A DNA stretch of 64,000 nucleotides from Tubiluchus corallicola (GCA_030141605.1 JAQGDQ010000181.1:211124-275123); one strand, 5' to 3'. Counted from the stretch's first letter, positions 24,239 to 37,061 are shown. Notes: generated from the letters alone by a model not told the origin. Numbers and translations: made by a program.

Positions 24239-25136
24239 TAAGTTATATGTATTATATGTTGCATAAGCGTACTAATTACTTTAAGACGGTTGTATTCCAA
24301 CTGCTATTATTCAAGTTATTCTGTTTGTACACAGAAAACATACTCTGTGGCACAAGGAATCTGTTTTAATCTCTAGCTAAACACTATATTACAAAAATAG
24401 TAAGGTATGCACTAGTACTTTGTATCCGTCTTAGGGATTATAATCTCTTGTTGTTTGCTATATGAAACTGCTGTGCTGGCGGCAAAAGTGAATATTAAAC
24501 TGATGTAAGTAGACGCTAAAGATTGGTTACTAGCTTTTAGCATTACTTACAAATAAAACAAAATATTTAGATAAATAGAATTCAAAGCTAATGCAGTACA
24601 TTTTTTATTTTATCTTTTCTGAGAACATTCTCATCTTTAAAATTACTACAAATTGCATCGCAGCTGGCCGCCCAGACTTCAATAACTGAATAAAGCAGTT
24701 CAAGGATACTAACCTTTGATCAAAGTTATTCAACCAGGTGGAGGCCTAAAGGCAACAAATTTACACTATACATTGAGCTTATAGAAAACTGATGAAATTT
24801 ATTCGAAATGACACTGCCTATGGATATGCCATGTCATATTATTATTATTATTGTTGTCATTGTTATTTTAATGTTGCCATTAGTAACATTGTAACAGGCT
24901 AGAAAAATTCGAGACCTGTACGTAATTATTCTAGTTTTTACCATTTCATATGATCAAAATCTGCCTCACGCGAAGAAGCGATATTATTTTGCTTTAGTTG
25001 GACGGAAGAAAGAAAAAAACGGGATGAAAAGTTATAAATGAAGAAAAAAGCGGGATGAAAGTTATAAATGCTGCATAATGTTTCATTTATTTTTAACCAC
25101 AAAGTCAGTCCGGTACATTCGTTAATCCAATATTCG
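24239..25136. other. Gene-free stretch of intron 1
   Basis: Only short AT-rich frames and a small ATT run at about 24838-24853. A short direct repeat (gaagaaaaaacgggatgaaaagttataaatg type) occurs twice at about 25008-25068. Confidence 0.5.
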
Positions 25137-25656
25137 TACTGAGTGTCTCGAAAGTTTCTATTCCTCTTTGATTTCTAATTTTTCTTTTAATTTTTCTCCG
25201 GTCCCAACAAGATCTTACATGAATCAAAAGGAGCTTTGGGCATTTATTCATTTTGTTTGTTTTTTGGCTGGAATCCCGTTGCTATGGCGACGACAATAAC
25301 GTTAGAAATGAGATGCAAAATCAGCCTGACAAGAGGTCCTTCAATCACCAACTGAAGTTCAGTGAGAATTCAGAGTACTTTCCATAAGGGCCACACTATT
25401 CTCTCATGGTAGTATTTCATCAAAGTGCAACCCTTTCTTACTTTTCTTGAGCTGTGGGAGACCTTAGTGCAAGATACTCAATTTGCGATTGGATTGTTTT
25501 CTAAGGCTTTTGAAGTCTCTGAAGAAGATAGAGGAAAATTTCACTAGAAGAATCAGCAACGGTTTTAGACGTCTGTACCTATTTCAAACATTTTCCTTTG
25601 TTTGTGAAAAAATGCAGAAAAAGTAAAGTGTGTAGTGACTTATGAGACACCCTGTA
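25137..25656. mobile_element. Decayed DNA transposon fragment, Tc1/mariner-like ends
   Basis: The left end TACTGAGTGTCTCGAAAGTTTC and the reverse complement of the right end TACAGGGTGTCTCATAAGTCAC are related inverted repeats. Near 25500-25590 a broken plus-strand frame resembles the middle or C-terminal part of a transposase (SEEDRGKF-like, then RRISNGFRRLYLFQ). It is too decayed to place in a family with confidence. Confidence 0.4.
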
Positions 25657-27437
25657 TTTACTAGTATAATTGGATCCCCGCAATCGCTCAGGAATGTAGA
25701 CAACCTCCATTCCTAGTAAAAATTTCAAGGTTGCCACTAGGCGCTTAGGTAGTACATTGTGAATATTTTGCGGATTTACATGCAATACGTACTATTTTTG
25801 TATGACAGAGAGCTTTAAATTAACTATGTTATTTGGTTACATTAATTAGGTAGTAAGTCTAAGACATGTACAAATTGTCAAAGCAACTACACCACATTTT
25901 AAGCTGATTATAATACACAAAACATTGCGTTTTTGCTGGGTCATATGTTCGTGTTATAAATCAATTTTGAGACCTTGGCTCTAGCTTGCATAATATATTT
26001 AATACGCGAAGTTATTTCGCATATCCAGTCTGTTCAGAAATTTTAATTAATTAACCATTCCATTCCCAAGCAAATAGCCAAAATTGAGCTTTTTTGTTAA
26101 ACGTTTTATGGGCACAAATGCAGCTTTTGGCGTCAGTTTTCTGTTTTATCGTTTTATGCTTTTATGTAAACATGCTTGATATTTAACTTTATAACTTGGG
26201 TTTATACCGGAAGCCCCCCTCCCACCTCCATTTAAGATTCTGCAGAATCTTCTTAATTTACCCACGATTTTTTATTATTATTATTTGTGCCTTTTTCTTC
26301 CTCGCCCATATACAGCTTGGGTGACAAAACTCACGGGGCGTGCTCCCCAGTTAGGGGATTTATGTTTATATTTGACTGGTCGCCCTCAGGTCAAAGGTCA
26401 TAGAGTGGGTGAAACTTCATGTTTTCGTTAGGCTGGATCTGCTCCTACAGTACTTGAGCTAGGGTCACAATTTTTGGTATGAGCCTAGTTTGACTTTGAT
26501 TTTTGCAGTTAGTCGACTAACGGCATTCAATTTATGACCAACTTACCGTTTTCTTGTGCAGTGATATTGTTGGTAGAACTGAAATGTGTAAAATCGATCC
26601 ATAACTATATACACAGTAATTTTACAAAAGTGCATGATATGTAAACGCAGACGGAAAATCGCTTCAGTTTGAAAGGAAGTTTGACGCCAGTGAAATTCTC
26701 ATGAATTGTAAATAGATTGGGATTTTTCCTTTCATAACTATATGTTTATTAGGGCTTTAAATTTAATGAGGCTTCTGAAACATCAACTGTTGAATATTTA
26801 TAATACTTTTTATTGTACTGTGAGGTGAAAGTTAGTTTTTGTGGTAACAGTTAATTTATTATTAAAATTCGAGCGCCTTTAGAAGAAAATCCATGTTCAC
26901 AAAATAACTAAACTCACAGTAATTACAGTTTGGTCTATCGTGAAATCTAATTTAAACTTGGTCAATTTATTTCATTTCACATTTTACAGATTTATAAAAT
27001 GGCAACACTTGGCTGATTCCTCTAGTCATTTTTCATAAGCTTAGTCTTAAGAGAGGACTTTTTTAATGATTTAATATAAATCTCTTCCAAAATAGTAATA
27101 TCAAAAGGTTTAAGCAATCTTGCCTTTGTCTGTTACCGAGAAGGAAGAGACTTATTTCTGCATTAAATTTACGAAGCAAAATCAAATTGTGTTTTTATTT
27201 TGTATGTTTATTACACATTGCACAATCATATCATTTCTGCAAGGCGAGCGAGATAAATGTAGATATTCATGCGTTTCTTTTATTGGTGAGGCGTGTAGGT
27301 GAGTTTTCATGGTGCAGGGGTGCATGCTTGGTTTCAAAAATTAAGGCATGGCTCAGATCTGTAAAACAACCCTCTTGCTTTACAAGTTTCACTTGTTTTG
27401 GCAAATGATCATTTCCTAAATATTTCTTATTTTTCAG
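25657..27437. other. Gene-free stretch of intron 1
   Basis: Nothing is clearly recognised apart from a possible small exon near 27242-27298. The segment around 26280-26480 is less AT-rich than its neighbours but shows no open frame. Confidence 0.45.
27242..27298 (+). CDS. Candidate alternative small exon upstream of WSB exon 2
   Basis: A pyrimidine-rich acceptor (tcatttctgcaag) precedes an open stretch encoding about 18 residues (ending AFLLLVRRV plus one base) and a strong donor G|GTGAGT at 27299. The phase-1 end matches the acceptor at 27438. No in-frame ATG is present, so it would need a further upstream exon. Weak call, given as an alternative to exon 14392-14503. Confidence 0.2.
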
Positions 27438-30400
27438 ACCGTGCAGAAGAAATAGGTTCACTTGCACCTACTATAGTGAATAGCCGCCATGGCTCAGATA
27501 CGTGGAAAGTCACATTTAGTCCCGACAGTAACTATTTTGTGTGGACTTCAGGGCGATTCTTGACTATTGTTCCATGGAGCAACCACATCAGAAATGCGTA
27601 AGTGTCCTCTGGTTTCAGCACTTGGGATTCAAGATTTTGATATAGATGTTGATGGCAGTATAGTTTGCCATAATTGGATGAAGTTCTCAAAAAGAAAAAT
27701 ACATGTAGTTGCATGAAAAAAGTTAAATGTGTGCCCTGTTGTTCAAAATGTTTTTTATATGATATATGAAGCTAGGAGTTATAATCACAAATCAGTAACA
27801 AACTACTAGCCAGACCCCGCAAAGGAATTTTTGTAAATCCTCAAAGACAAGTACATACATCACCACAATGTCATACCCATCACACCACACCACAAACCAT
27901 AATAGGCTCGAGTAACAAATTTAAAATGTTTGTAATTATAAGCAATGTTTTACATCTAGAAATAATCAGGTAAAATATTTCCAGGGAAACAGCAAAAAAG
28001 TAAACGGTGATGATGGCATCTTAAATTAAAGTAGTTATGAAAGGCGTTTAATGTGACAACAAGCCTTTTAATGTACAAGGGAATGCTTAACAACACAATG
28101 TACTGAAATAGGGTAGACTTTTTGTGCAAACAATTGAAAAGTTACCTTACATAAGTGGTTTTTGCGTGTTGCAATTTCTCATAAAATCCGAAATCCACAT
28201 ATCCGCACATAATTCATTATCCGCAATCCGCGATCCACAAAGTTAGTGCGGGTTTCGCAACTGCATGACCCAATTCTGCTATGCCCATCTCTGCTTGCAA
28301 ATCAGATTTCCCAGTTTGAGTTCTAAACTTTTTACTGAACAAGATACCTGTAAGGGATTCTAAAATATTTGCTTTTATCCTCAAGGAATTGCTGAGTTAT
28401 TTCATTCATGATTCCATCAACATATTTGTTTAAATCTCAAAGATAGATGAAATAAATTGAAACTGAGTTGGATTTGAAAGCGGTATTTAAGCTGTATACA
28501 GTGCATTATGTTTTACATTTAGCAAACTTTCATCCAAAGTCCAAGTCATCGCTTGTGATTAGTAAATGATAAAATCAACTTATTAATTCTTTTTTCAGCA
28601 AATCACAGCATCCAGAAGGTTTAATCAACGTACAAGATTCAGAGAAGATTGACTGTGGAGAAGTAATACATAGTGTAGCTGTTGGCAGAGCAGATCGTGA
28701 TTATGCACGAAAGCACCGGCAACGATGGTCCCGGTTTGATTTCTCTGAAAGACAAGTGTTAGCAGTGGGCTTGCACAGTGGAAAAATTAAATTATACAAT
28801 TTAGAATCAGGTAAATTGGTTGATTTATTATCATCTTCGTTGTTACTGCTAAGCGGGATGTCTGCCATAGTGCCATAAAATCCCGTGTTTTAATCGTAAT
28901 CTTGTGCTGTGATTAATGCAATCGGTGTAAATTGATCTGGCCAAAGGAATTTGTGATGGCTGAGTAATTATAGCACTTGGCTGCTTGTGCAGTTGTTCTG
29001 AGTTCGATTCCCACTCATGTAGGGGTTTTTCGAACTGTATATCATCCATTCGAAACTTCCTAATCACTTGCCTAAACTTGCTCAGCCTTAATTGAAGATC
29101 TGGTCATGTATTGGGGCTTGGCAGATACATTGTTTGTTAAATCTCTCTCTATCCCAAATGGCATGGGCTATTCTTCTTCTTCATTTTCTTCTGTTTGCAT
29201 TTAACTTTTAAAGTGATCGATTTAAATATATTTTGTCAAAAGGATCAAAGCTAGAAACTATTTTAGAAATTTGACACAGCAGTTTGAACTATTGGTTAGT
29301 TGGTGTTTCATTTGAGAAAGCCATGTTTAATTTTTTTTCTGAACAGGAAAATTTATGTGTCTTTTAATGGATCATAAAGACACGATAGGGAATCTGCAGT
29401 TTAGTCCACACGGGACATTACAACTAGCCTCCGCATCTCGTGACCAGACAATAAAGTTATGGGATCTCCATGATGACGGCAACATGTACAAGACACTGAA
29501 ACACGACGCTCGTGTCTACTCGTTTGCGTGGAGTCCAGACGGATCGATACTGGCATCTTGTGGCGCTGGTAAAACTGTAAGTGTAATGGTAATACAGGAA
29601 ACCTTTAAGGTGTAATGGTATTGGTAATACAGGAAACCTTTAAACTATAAGTGTAATGGTAATGTTGGAAATCTTTAAACTGTAAACGTGATGGTAATAC
29701 AGGAAACCTTTAAACTGTAAGTGTAATGGTAATACAGGAAACCTTTAAACTGTAAGTGTAATGGTGTTTCAGAAAATCCTTAAATTATAAGTGTAATGGT
29801 AATGTTGGAAATCTTTAAACTGTAAATGTGATAGTAATACAGGAAATCTTTAATCTGTAAGTGTAATGGTAATACAGGAAATCTTTAAGGTGTAATGGTA
29901 TTGGTAATACAGGAAACCTTTAAACTATAAGTGTAATGGTAATGTTGGAAATCTTTAAACTGTAAACGTGATGGTAATACAGGAAATCTTTAATCTGTAA
30001 GTGTAATGGTAATACAGGAAATCTTTAAGGTGTAATGGTATTGGTAATACAGGAAATCTTTAAAGTGTAATGGTAATGCAGGAAATCTTTATTTATAACA
30101 GTCTGTTCATGCCCTGAAAGTTAAAAGTTTTATTGAGGTTTTGGTAATTAATAGATTACAAAACTAGATCATGGTTGTGTACCATTTTTATACTGCTTAG
30201 AACTGCGGTGATCATCATAACTTGATTCAAAGACAGAAATGCGCAAAAACTCGCAAATGTGTGCTGAGCTATTGCCTAAAGGTTGACATGTACTAATTTT
30301 TCTGCTGTAAACTTAGTGATCTGTCATTACAATAACAGTAGCTACACAAAAATACTTTCACTGTTTTCTGTGATTTCTATAGTCATTTCTTCGCAAAACT

Positions 30401-33400
30401 CGAGTTGAATTTATGCAGTTTTTAATTCTGAATTAATATTAAAATCTTTTACGAATTGTTGCTGTGACATCCGACAGATGCTACAACATGAGATCCTACG
30501 ATTATGTTGATCAAGACATTTTTATATTTTTAGCTTTTATTTAATGTATAACATCCTAGCAGTTAAAGGTCTGGTAACTATTTTCTGTATCTTATGAAAC
30601 AAATCACTTTCTAAAAGGTCTACTAATGAAGACTTGTTAGATCCTGCAGCGTTTGAATTGCATGTCATAAATTTTCTTAACTGCAATAAAATTATGAGAG
30701 CATTTTGATTACAAACTCAACTCCTTCTAAAGCACATATCTAAAGTTGTACTTTCTGAAGTTGCATAATTTGCACTAACAAGTGGTGAACTAAAATGAAC
30801 TCATAGACGGCCTTGAATTATTAGTGAATTTGGATGCCCAACCTGAAACCTAATATACATTATCGTATCAAAATGAACTCTGAACAATAGTCGGGTCAGA
30901 TCATGGCCTCTTGGGGCCCTTATGCTAATGAACTTATGGGACACCCCTCGGATGCACCCACCCTCTAACGTGCCTGTTTCATTGAATATTTTTACTCGTG
31001 ATATTTTTAGGAACATTTACGTGGCTTGAAGTTAACTTATTGCAAATTCTTTGAATAAATTAGAATAACTATCTTTTATCCAATAAAAATATTCTTTAAG
31101 AAATACCACTATTTTACTGTTTATTGCAAACCAAATTAGCACATACTTCAATGCAACTGTAGTCTAAAAACAGATTTTTTTATGTTACAAAAGTTTGAGG
31201 GGCCTAAGCTGCAGCCTATATAAGCTGATAGAATAATCTGGCCCTGACGACACTATCATTTGTGATCACGGAGGTTTTATTATTAGTGAAATTCAGTTTC
31301 ATTACTTTTTCCAGGTGATAATATGGTCGGTGAAAAGCTTTGCGATAATTTACAGATTAGAAGGCCACCATAATAACGTGGTAGAATGCTGCTTCTCTCC
31401 AGATGGCGCTTTGTTAGCCACTGCCTCGTATGACACGAGGGTGGGCTTGTGGAGCGTGGGAAGTGGACACATGATAATGTCATTAGGGTAGTACATTTTG
31501 ATTTGCCAAATTATTGGCAATTATTCATCTAATTATGTGTATTAGATTCTGTTTATGCCTTTATGATTAAGATTGTTGAAAGTGCAAGTTAATGATCTTG
31601 TTATGTAAGATTGAATAGATTAATCCTGTAAACTGTCTAATAATCCCTTTCATTTGCAATCTTGAGCAAAGTGCACCTTGGACTAAGCAAATATGTATGG
31701 CATGATTACCGCATGCAGGCAAACTTGTTAACGCCAGTAAGCGTAGCTGCACATTAATGCCATTACGATAAGGAATTGAGCATCTGATGTGATGTTACAA
31801 ACTGTTATCTAATGTTTGACAGGCTGTAGTATCGGAAAGTTTGCAGACCTTAAGACAAATCACAACCTGCTACCTGAAGCTGATAACATTTTATCTTTGC
31901 TTTGCCTTAACTTTCATTTTAGATTTTGCATTGATTTCAAGCAATAAGCCTTTTTCAGTAATAAGCGATTGATGACGATCATGAAAAGGTCGAAGTTTAA
32001 GTGTACCAAACAACGTGTTTGTGTACACTTGACAAAGTCTCGCAACCCATGCTATTGTAATAGTAACAGCTAGCTAGACCCTTATCTAGTTCATTCTTGC
32101 CTGTTTCCAAGCAAGATCCTGCTAGTAAATCGTTCTACATCACGCAGACTAATACATAATTAAGTAAAGTCCATGTAAAACAGCAAGGAAATGATGTCGC
32201 AATTGAAGTTACTGAACTGATGTGGCTGACGGCTTTACCCATGTATTTTATTATTTATAGGCATCTATTTCCACCACCAAGTTTAATATTTGCCAGTGGG
32301 CAAAATGATGGTTGGGTGAGATCAGTGGCTTTCTCCTCTAATGGAGTACATTTGGCTTCAGTTGCCGATGATGGGTAAGGCTTGCTACACATACAGTACT
32401 ACTGGACATTATAGAGTTTTCTGTTGTGTTTCTCACTGTGGTTACTAGGAGAGTGGTTTAATCAATATGTTGTCTATAAACTGTAGCCAGTAGTGATTGT
32501 TCCTCATTAGTGCTTGGCCTTTCCCTGGAGTTTCTTGGTTCATGAGCTTTATTTCATGCTTGACTACAAGGCCTATAATAGGACGAGGCCTACCTCCTCC
32601 AAATTTTGTTCTTTAACGGGGACACTAAGCTAGCTAAAGTCTACAGTCACACCTCTTTATTGCGCCTACTTTGCGACTGCAAAAAAATGTTGGCTTTACG
32701 GGGAGTTTGGTATTATAACGAGGTGCATTAATATATATGCGTCTGTGCAAATATATATATATATATATATCGTTTTGCCAAAAACTTGGGCATTAAGCCA
32801 GGTAGGCATTATAAATGGGGGATGTTGATGATCTTAATCTATAGTTACCTAGTTAAATGCATACATAAATCGTGCGCTGTTTCAACTCGTTTTGTTGAAA
32901 TGTACCTGATTATATTTTTCAGGTTTATGAGAATATGGAACTTGCTGGACCAAGACGAACCGGAACAAGTTGCTGAAATTGACAGTGGAACATCTTTGGG
33001 GTTTCATCCGAGTGGAAAATTTTTAGCTTTAGGGTGAGTGCAGCCAAATTATTAGTGTTTTAAAGTAGATTTTGATTGATAAGGCTCTCTTTCACTCATT
33101 TTTATTCTATGTAAATTGTTTCATTTATTAACTCATATTAAAACTGTAATAAAGTTAGATGTTCAACTTATAACACTATCTTTGCAGGTAGTGTATTGTC
33201 AAAGGTCAACCTTATGAAAAGTTATGATGCGTTTCCTAAAATTTTAGCAGCAGTTTGTTGAAACATTTGCACATTAAAAAAAGTGTGTTCGTCCATCATT
33301 GGGAAAGTTTGGCCAAAACCCCTTTCAAATTGCAGCTAAAATTTTATGCTAGTACAGATAAGTACAGGTGCTGAAGCAGTAACAACTTGTTCATTAATAA

Positions 33401-35131
33401 TAAGCCTGGTAGCATTCTTGCCACAAGTATCCTTTTGAGTAGGTTGTGTTGTTAAATGATGTATTCCAGCTTGCAGTGTGTCAAAATATATAAAAAATAA
33501 CAATCAAATTTTTGCTAATAAACATAATTGTGAAAAATTAGACGACTTACAAATTTAAGCATATAGAAACAATGCAATTATGTAGTAATGTAGATTTAAT
33601 TAGCCGTGCACTCATCTAAATTTAATTACTGTTTACAAATGGTTGGAAATGCAAGATTCTGAGGTCACAGAAACAACGCAAACTGTTGGTACTTTTGCTC
33701 ATTTAGTTAGGAAAGATACATACTTTAGCGTATTTATTTAGTTTGGAAAAATGCCTACTTTAGCATATTTATTTAGTTTGGAAAAATGCCTACTTTAACC
33801 GATTTGTTTAGATAGGAAAAATGCCTGCTTTAACTTATTCATTTAGTTTGGAAAATACCTGCTTTAACTTATTCATTTAGTTAGGAAAAATACCTGCTTT
33901 AACTTATTTATTTAGTTAGAAAAAATGCCTACTTTAACTTATTTATTTAGTTTGGAAAATACCTGCTTTAACTTATTCATTTAGTTTGGAAAATGCCTGC
34001 TTTAACTTATTCATTTAGCGTGGAAAATACCTGCTTTAACTTATTCATTTAGTTAGGAAAAATACCTGCTTTAACTTATTTATTTAGTTTGGAAAATACC
34101 TGCTTTAACTTATTCATTTAGTTAGGAGAATGCCTGCTTTAACTTATTCATTTAGTTAGGAAAAATACCTGCTTTAACTTGTTTAATTAGTTTGGAAAAT
34201 ACCTGCTTTAACTTATTCATTTAGTTTGGAAAATGCCTGTCTTAACTTATTCATTTAGTTAGGAAAAATACCTGCTTTAACTTATTTATTTAGTTAGGAA
34301 AAATACCTGCTTTAACTTATTCATTTAGTTTGAAAAATACCTGCTTTAACTTATTCATTTAGTTAGGAAAAATACCTGCTTTAACTTATTTATTTAGTTT
34401 GGAAAATACTTGCTTTAACTTATTCATTTAGTTTGGAAAATACCTGCTTTAACTTATTCATTTAGTTAGGAAAAATACCTGCTTTAACTTATTCATTTAG
34501 TTTGAAAAATACCTGCTTTAACTTATTCATTTAGTTAGGAAAATACCTGCTTTAACTTATTCATTTAGTTAGGAAAAATACCTGCTTTAACTTATTTATT
34601 TAGTTAGAAAAAATGCCTACTTTAACTTATTTATTTAGTTTGGAAAATACCTGTCTTAACTTATTCATTTGGTTAGGAAAAATACCTGCTTTAACTTATT
34701 CATTTAGTGTGGAAAATACCTGCTTTAACTTATTCATTTAGTTAGGAAAATACCTGCTTTAACTTATTCATTTAGTTAGGAAAATACCTGCTTTAACTTA
34801 TTCATTTAGTTAGGAAAAATACCTGCTTTAACTTATTCATTTAGTTTGGAAAATACCTGCTTTAACTTATTCATTTAGTTAGGAAAAATACCTGCTTTAA
34901 TTTATTTATTTAGTTAAAAAAATACCTGCGTTAACTTTATCTTTTTAAGTGTACTTTTCCTTTTTTAGAACACGGAGCGGAAAAGTGTCGTTCTTTCACA
35001 CACCTGAACACATTACCCCGCTAAGACATCTCTGCCGTCTGACCATACGATCACAAGTAACGTTGGACAAGATCCCGTACCTCACACTACCAACAGCTCT
35101 TCAGGACTACCTCAGCTATCTGACTTTGTAA
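27438..35131 (+). CDS. WSB: WSB1/WSB2-like WD40-repeat and SOCS-box protein (exons 2-8)
   Basis: Exons with consistent phases: 27438-27597, 28599-28810, 29347-29576, 31315-31487, 32261-32374, 32933-33033 (see below) and 34969-35131. The sixth is best started at 32923, after tatatttttcag. All introns are GT...AG. The product has the WSB N-terminal DTWKVTFSPDSNYFVW...VPWS motif, WD repeats with FSPHG..LASASRDQTIKLWDL, AWSPDGSILASCGAGKTVIIWS, LEGHHNNVVECCFSPDGALLATASYDTRVGLWS, then HLFPPP and VRSVAFSSNGVHLASVADDG. The C-terminal SOCS box has a BC box (PLRHLCRLTIR) and a Cul5-type LP..L.DYL end. Family knowledge: WSB proteins are substrate receptors of Elongin-B/C-Cullin-5 ubiquitin ligases. Two introns hold minisatellites rooted at their splice sites. 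Confidence 0.95.
27598..28598 (+). other. WSB intron 2
   Basis: GTAAGT donor, tttttcag acceptor. A short patch near 28180-28260 repeats ATCCGCA/AATCCGC motifs. No other structure is seen. Confidence 0.6.
28860..29185 (+). repeat. tRNA-derived SINE in WSB intron 3
   Basis: A pol III-type internal promoter is visible: an A box TGGCTGAGTAA (28957-28967) and a B box AGTTCGATTCCC (29001-29012), with tRNA-like spacing. A non-tRNA body and a short CTT-rich tail (ttcttcttcttc) at about 29170 follow. Exact ends are uncertain. It is not a functional tRNA, because the cloverleaf stems are broken. Confidence 0.6.
29577..30093 (+). repeat. Minisatellite starting at a 5' splice site (WSB intron 4)
   Basis: About 15 imperfect copies of a 34-35-bp unit (GTAAGTGTAATGGTAATACAG then GAAACCTTTAAACT). 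The first unit begins exactly at the donor of exon 29347-29576, whose last bases AAAACT are also echoed at each unit end. Many units therefore repeat the AAACT|GTAAGT splice-site context. Some units are shortened to 24-31 bp or lack the GTAAGT (GTAAACGTG, TATAAGTG variants). Confidence 0.93.
30094..30889. other. Intronic, nothing recognised
   Basis: Rest of the WSB intron before the MITE. No repeat or exon is seen. Confidence 0.5.
30890..31246. mobile_element. hAT-like MITE, copy A (WSB intron 4)
   Basis: The right end AATAATCTGGCCCTG is the inverse of the CAGGGCCGGATTAT start of a related copy at 42055. The left end is diverged (GTCGGGTCAGATCATGGCC, then TTGGGGCCCT). Both copies share an internal block (CTTGAAG..AACTTATTGCAAATTCTTT..AATAAA, AAAAATATTCTTTAAGAAATAC, CAAACCAAATTAGCACATA). 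It ends 68 bases before the next exon. Confidence 0.7.
31488..32260 (+). other. WSB intron 5
   Basis: GTAGTA donor and ttatttatag acceptor. No repeat is recognised. Confidence 0.6.
32923..33033 (+). CDS. WSB: WSB exon 7 (refined boundaries)
   Basis: The acceptor is tatatttttcag (ending 32922) and the donor is GTGAGT at 33034. The 111-base exon restores Gly across both junctions and encodes FMRIWNLLDQDEPEQVAEI, then GFHPSGKFLALG, a complete WD-repeat end and the next strand. The preceding intron (32375-32922) holds a TA microsatellite at about 32751-32771 and a block starting CAGTCACACCTCTTTATTGCG that may be an old transposon end. Confidence 0.93.
33034..33704 (+). other. WSB intron 7, proximal part
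   Basis: No structure is recognised between the donor and the start of the minisatellite. Confidence 0.5.
33705..34940 (+). repeat. Minisatellite ending at a 3' splice site (WSB intron 7)
   Basis: About 35 copies of a 34-35-bp unit with consensus TACCTGCTTTAACTTATT then CATTTAGTTAGGAAAAA. Variants have TTTGG for TTAGG. Each unit carries a TTTAAC stretch resembling a branch site and a pyrimidine-rich TTATTCATTTAG resembling an acceptor. The last, degenerate unit (TACCTGCGTTAACTTTATC) lies about 45 bases before the true acceptor (ccttttttag, ending 34968), where the branch point is expected. Confidence 0.95.
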
Positions 35132-37061
35132 GTTGCCATTCGGCTTGCGGTGGATCTCACGTAGTTATGGTGGAACTTGACCAGTTGACCGTCCTGTTTG
35201 CATTGATCTGTGTCCATTTAAACCTGTGACTAATGATAGTTATGTGCAGTCGCTACCAAACTTGTTGTCAGCTACTGAAGTTGACCAAATCTTCGCAAAG
35301 TGACAGAACTTAGCAAATGCACCAGCTTAACGAACACAGCAGTAAAAATAAGCAGGTGAGAGGATAAAGCTCACTTTTTCATCAGCTTCCTATTCTTACC
35401 AGGTTGCAAATTTTAATTTCTGTGCAATCTAATTAACAGAGTTTATTTTCACTATGATGCCTCTCAGTAGCTTTTCGGCAAAACAGCTAGTTGTAATTTT
35501 AATACAAATAATTTGAACTAAGGAGCTTCAGAATAAATTTACAACGTAAAGTAAACTAAACCAGTTGATGTTGTGCCTCAGTTAGTACTAAAAACCACAC
35601 AATGTTCATTAGATTATAATATATTGAGAGTAAATTACTTACATGCTTGTGACCTTTACTCACCACGCTTAGTGGCCACCCCAGTATTATACTTGTCAAA
35701 AATGAAACTATGCTCATTAATTTTGCAGTATTTTATGGCAGGTAATTTTGAACTAATTTTTTAATCTAAAATCTATCCGTCATTTGTGCAACAATAATTA
35801 GTATTGTAACAATTTATGTATTTTATTTTTAGTTTTCGAATTTTATTATGGGAATTGGTGAATATTACAGTGTCAATAAGATTTGTGCATTTTATGTTTT
35901 GAACACAAAAATTTGCTTTATTTTGCATGTAAGATTGTGCAAATGTTATTACTAATTATTACTTATTTTAGTTGTAAGTTAGACACCATTAATCCCTGGT
36001 GAGCATAATAAACTTTAAACATTAAGGGCTGATTTGGGCACTATTTGAATATGGCCCTTATCATAAATGTTAAGGCAATGTGACTATGAATCTGGCTCTG
36101 TAAATTTGATGTTACACTGAAATTGATCTTAAATTTCCATTAGCAAATCATAGTATCAGATTGACCTTATTTTAAACTGTATTGCATCTGTTTTATGCGA
36201 AATCGTTTCAGTTTGGTAGGTGGAGGGAAAACTGAATTCAGCAATTCAATTTGCTCAAAATGCACCAAAATCCTTGAAATTTTGGCCTAGAGCTCGAAAA
36301 TTGGGCTGCAGCTTGGTTTACACCATATACGTTTCTAATTTGTGTGTTTGCAGTAACAAATAAGTACTTTATAATGTCAAAATTTTTATTGTCTGTATAA
36401 TGAAATTGGCCTGTACTTTTGTCATTTTACGCTTGTTGCAATTTTGTTGCTTATTGTAAGCGTTTTTGTCTTATCCTCCATTTTCAAATTGCCTTATATT
36501 TTTTTTTATTTAATAAAAAATGTTTACTTGGTTTTGCTAACATATTATAATATATTACGAAATTCAACCTCGGTTCACTATATTGTATCTATGAGCATAA
36601 TGTTGGTACATTTAATAATGATCGTGATTTTATTCTATTTCATTTGTTAAATTTGCTAGTACAAGTGCAGTTTCTGTAAATTTTCCAGTTTGTTCATGTT
36701 AACTTTAATGTCTTGTGATATCTTTCTATATTATTACTGTAAATAAAGAAAATAGTAGAACATTTTTATTATAATTTATATGTACATGTTTGTTGTTTAT
36801 TACTCCATTTTTAGGTTTTCACGTACAAAATTTTCCCTGTAAAAATCAATGTAACCTCGTCATATTTCAAGTAGATTTTTGATTAAACACAAAACTTGTG
36901 TTTAGTCACACAGAAAACAAAAGTTGGGTTAAAAACGGACACATTATAGCAATAGTAAAACACACATTTATTATAGTTAAACTTTTTGGGCAGCAGTAGC
37001 TCACTAAAAAGGTCAAAATCAATATGGGCTACACAAAATAATTAAAATTTCAGTTATAATA
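35132..37061 (+). other. WSB 3' untranslated/downstream region
   Basis: AT-rich sequence after the stop at 35129-35131. AATAAA signals lie at 36007-36012 and 36742-36747. Which one is used cannot be decided. No other gene is seen. Confidence 0.5.

Noticed and set aside
28948-29020. Functional tRNA gene
   Set aside because: A and B boxes are present but the acceptor and anticodon stems do not pair; a tRNA-derived SINE fits better.
32645-32800. Possible MITE starting CAGTCACACCTCTTTATTGCG
   Set aside because: One end resembles common transposon termini, but no inverted partner or target duplication was found, and a TA microsatellite lies inside.
33705-34940. CRISPR-like array of about 35-bp units
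   Set aside because: The whole unit repeats without spacers inside an intron of a spliced gene.
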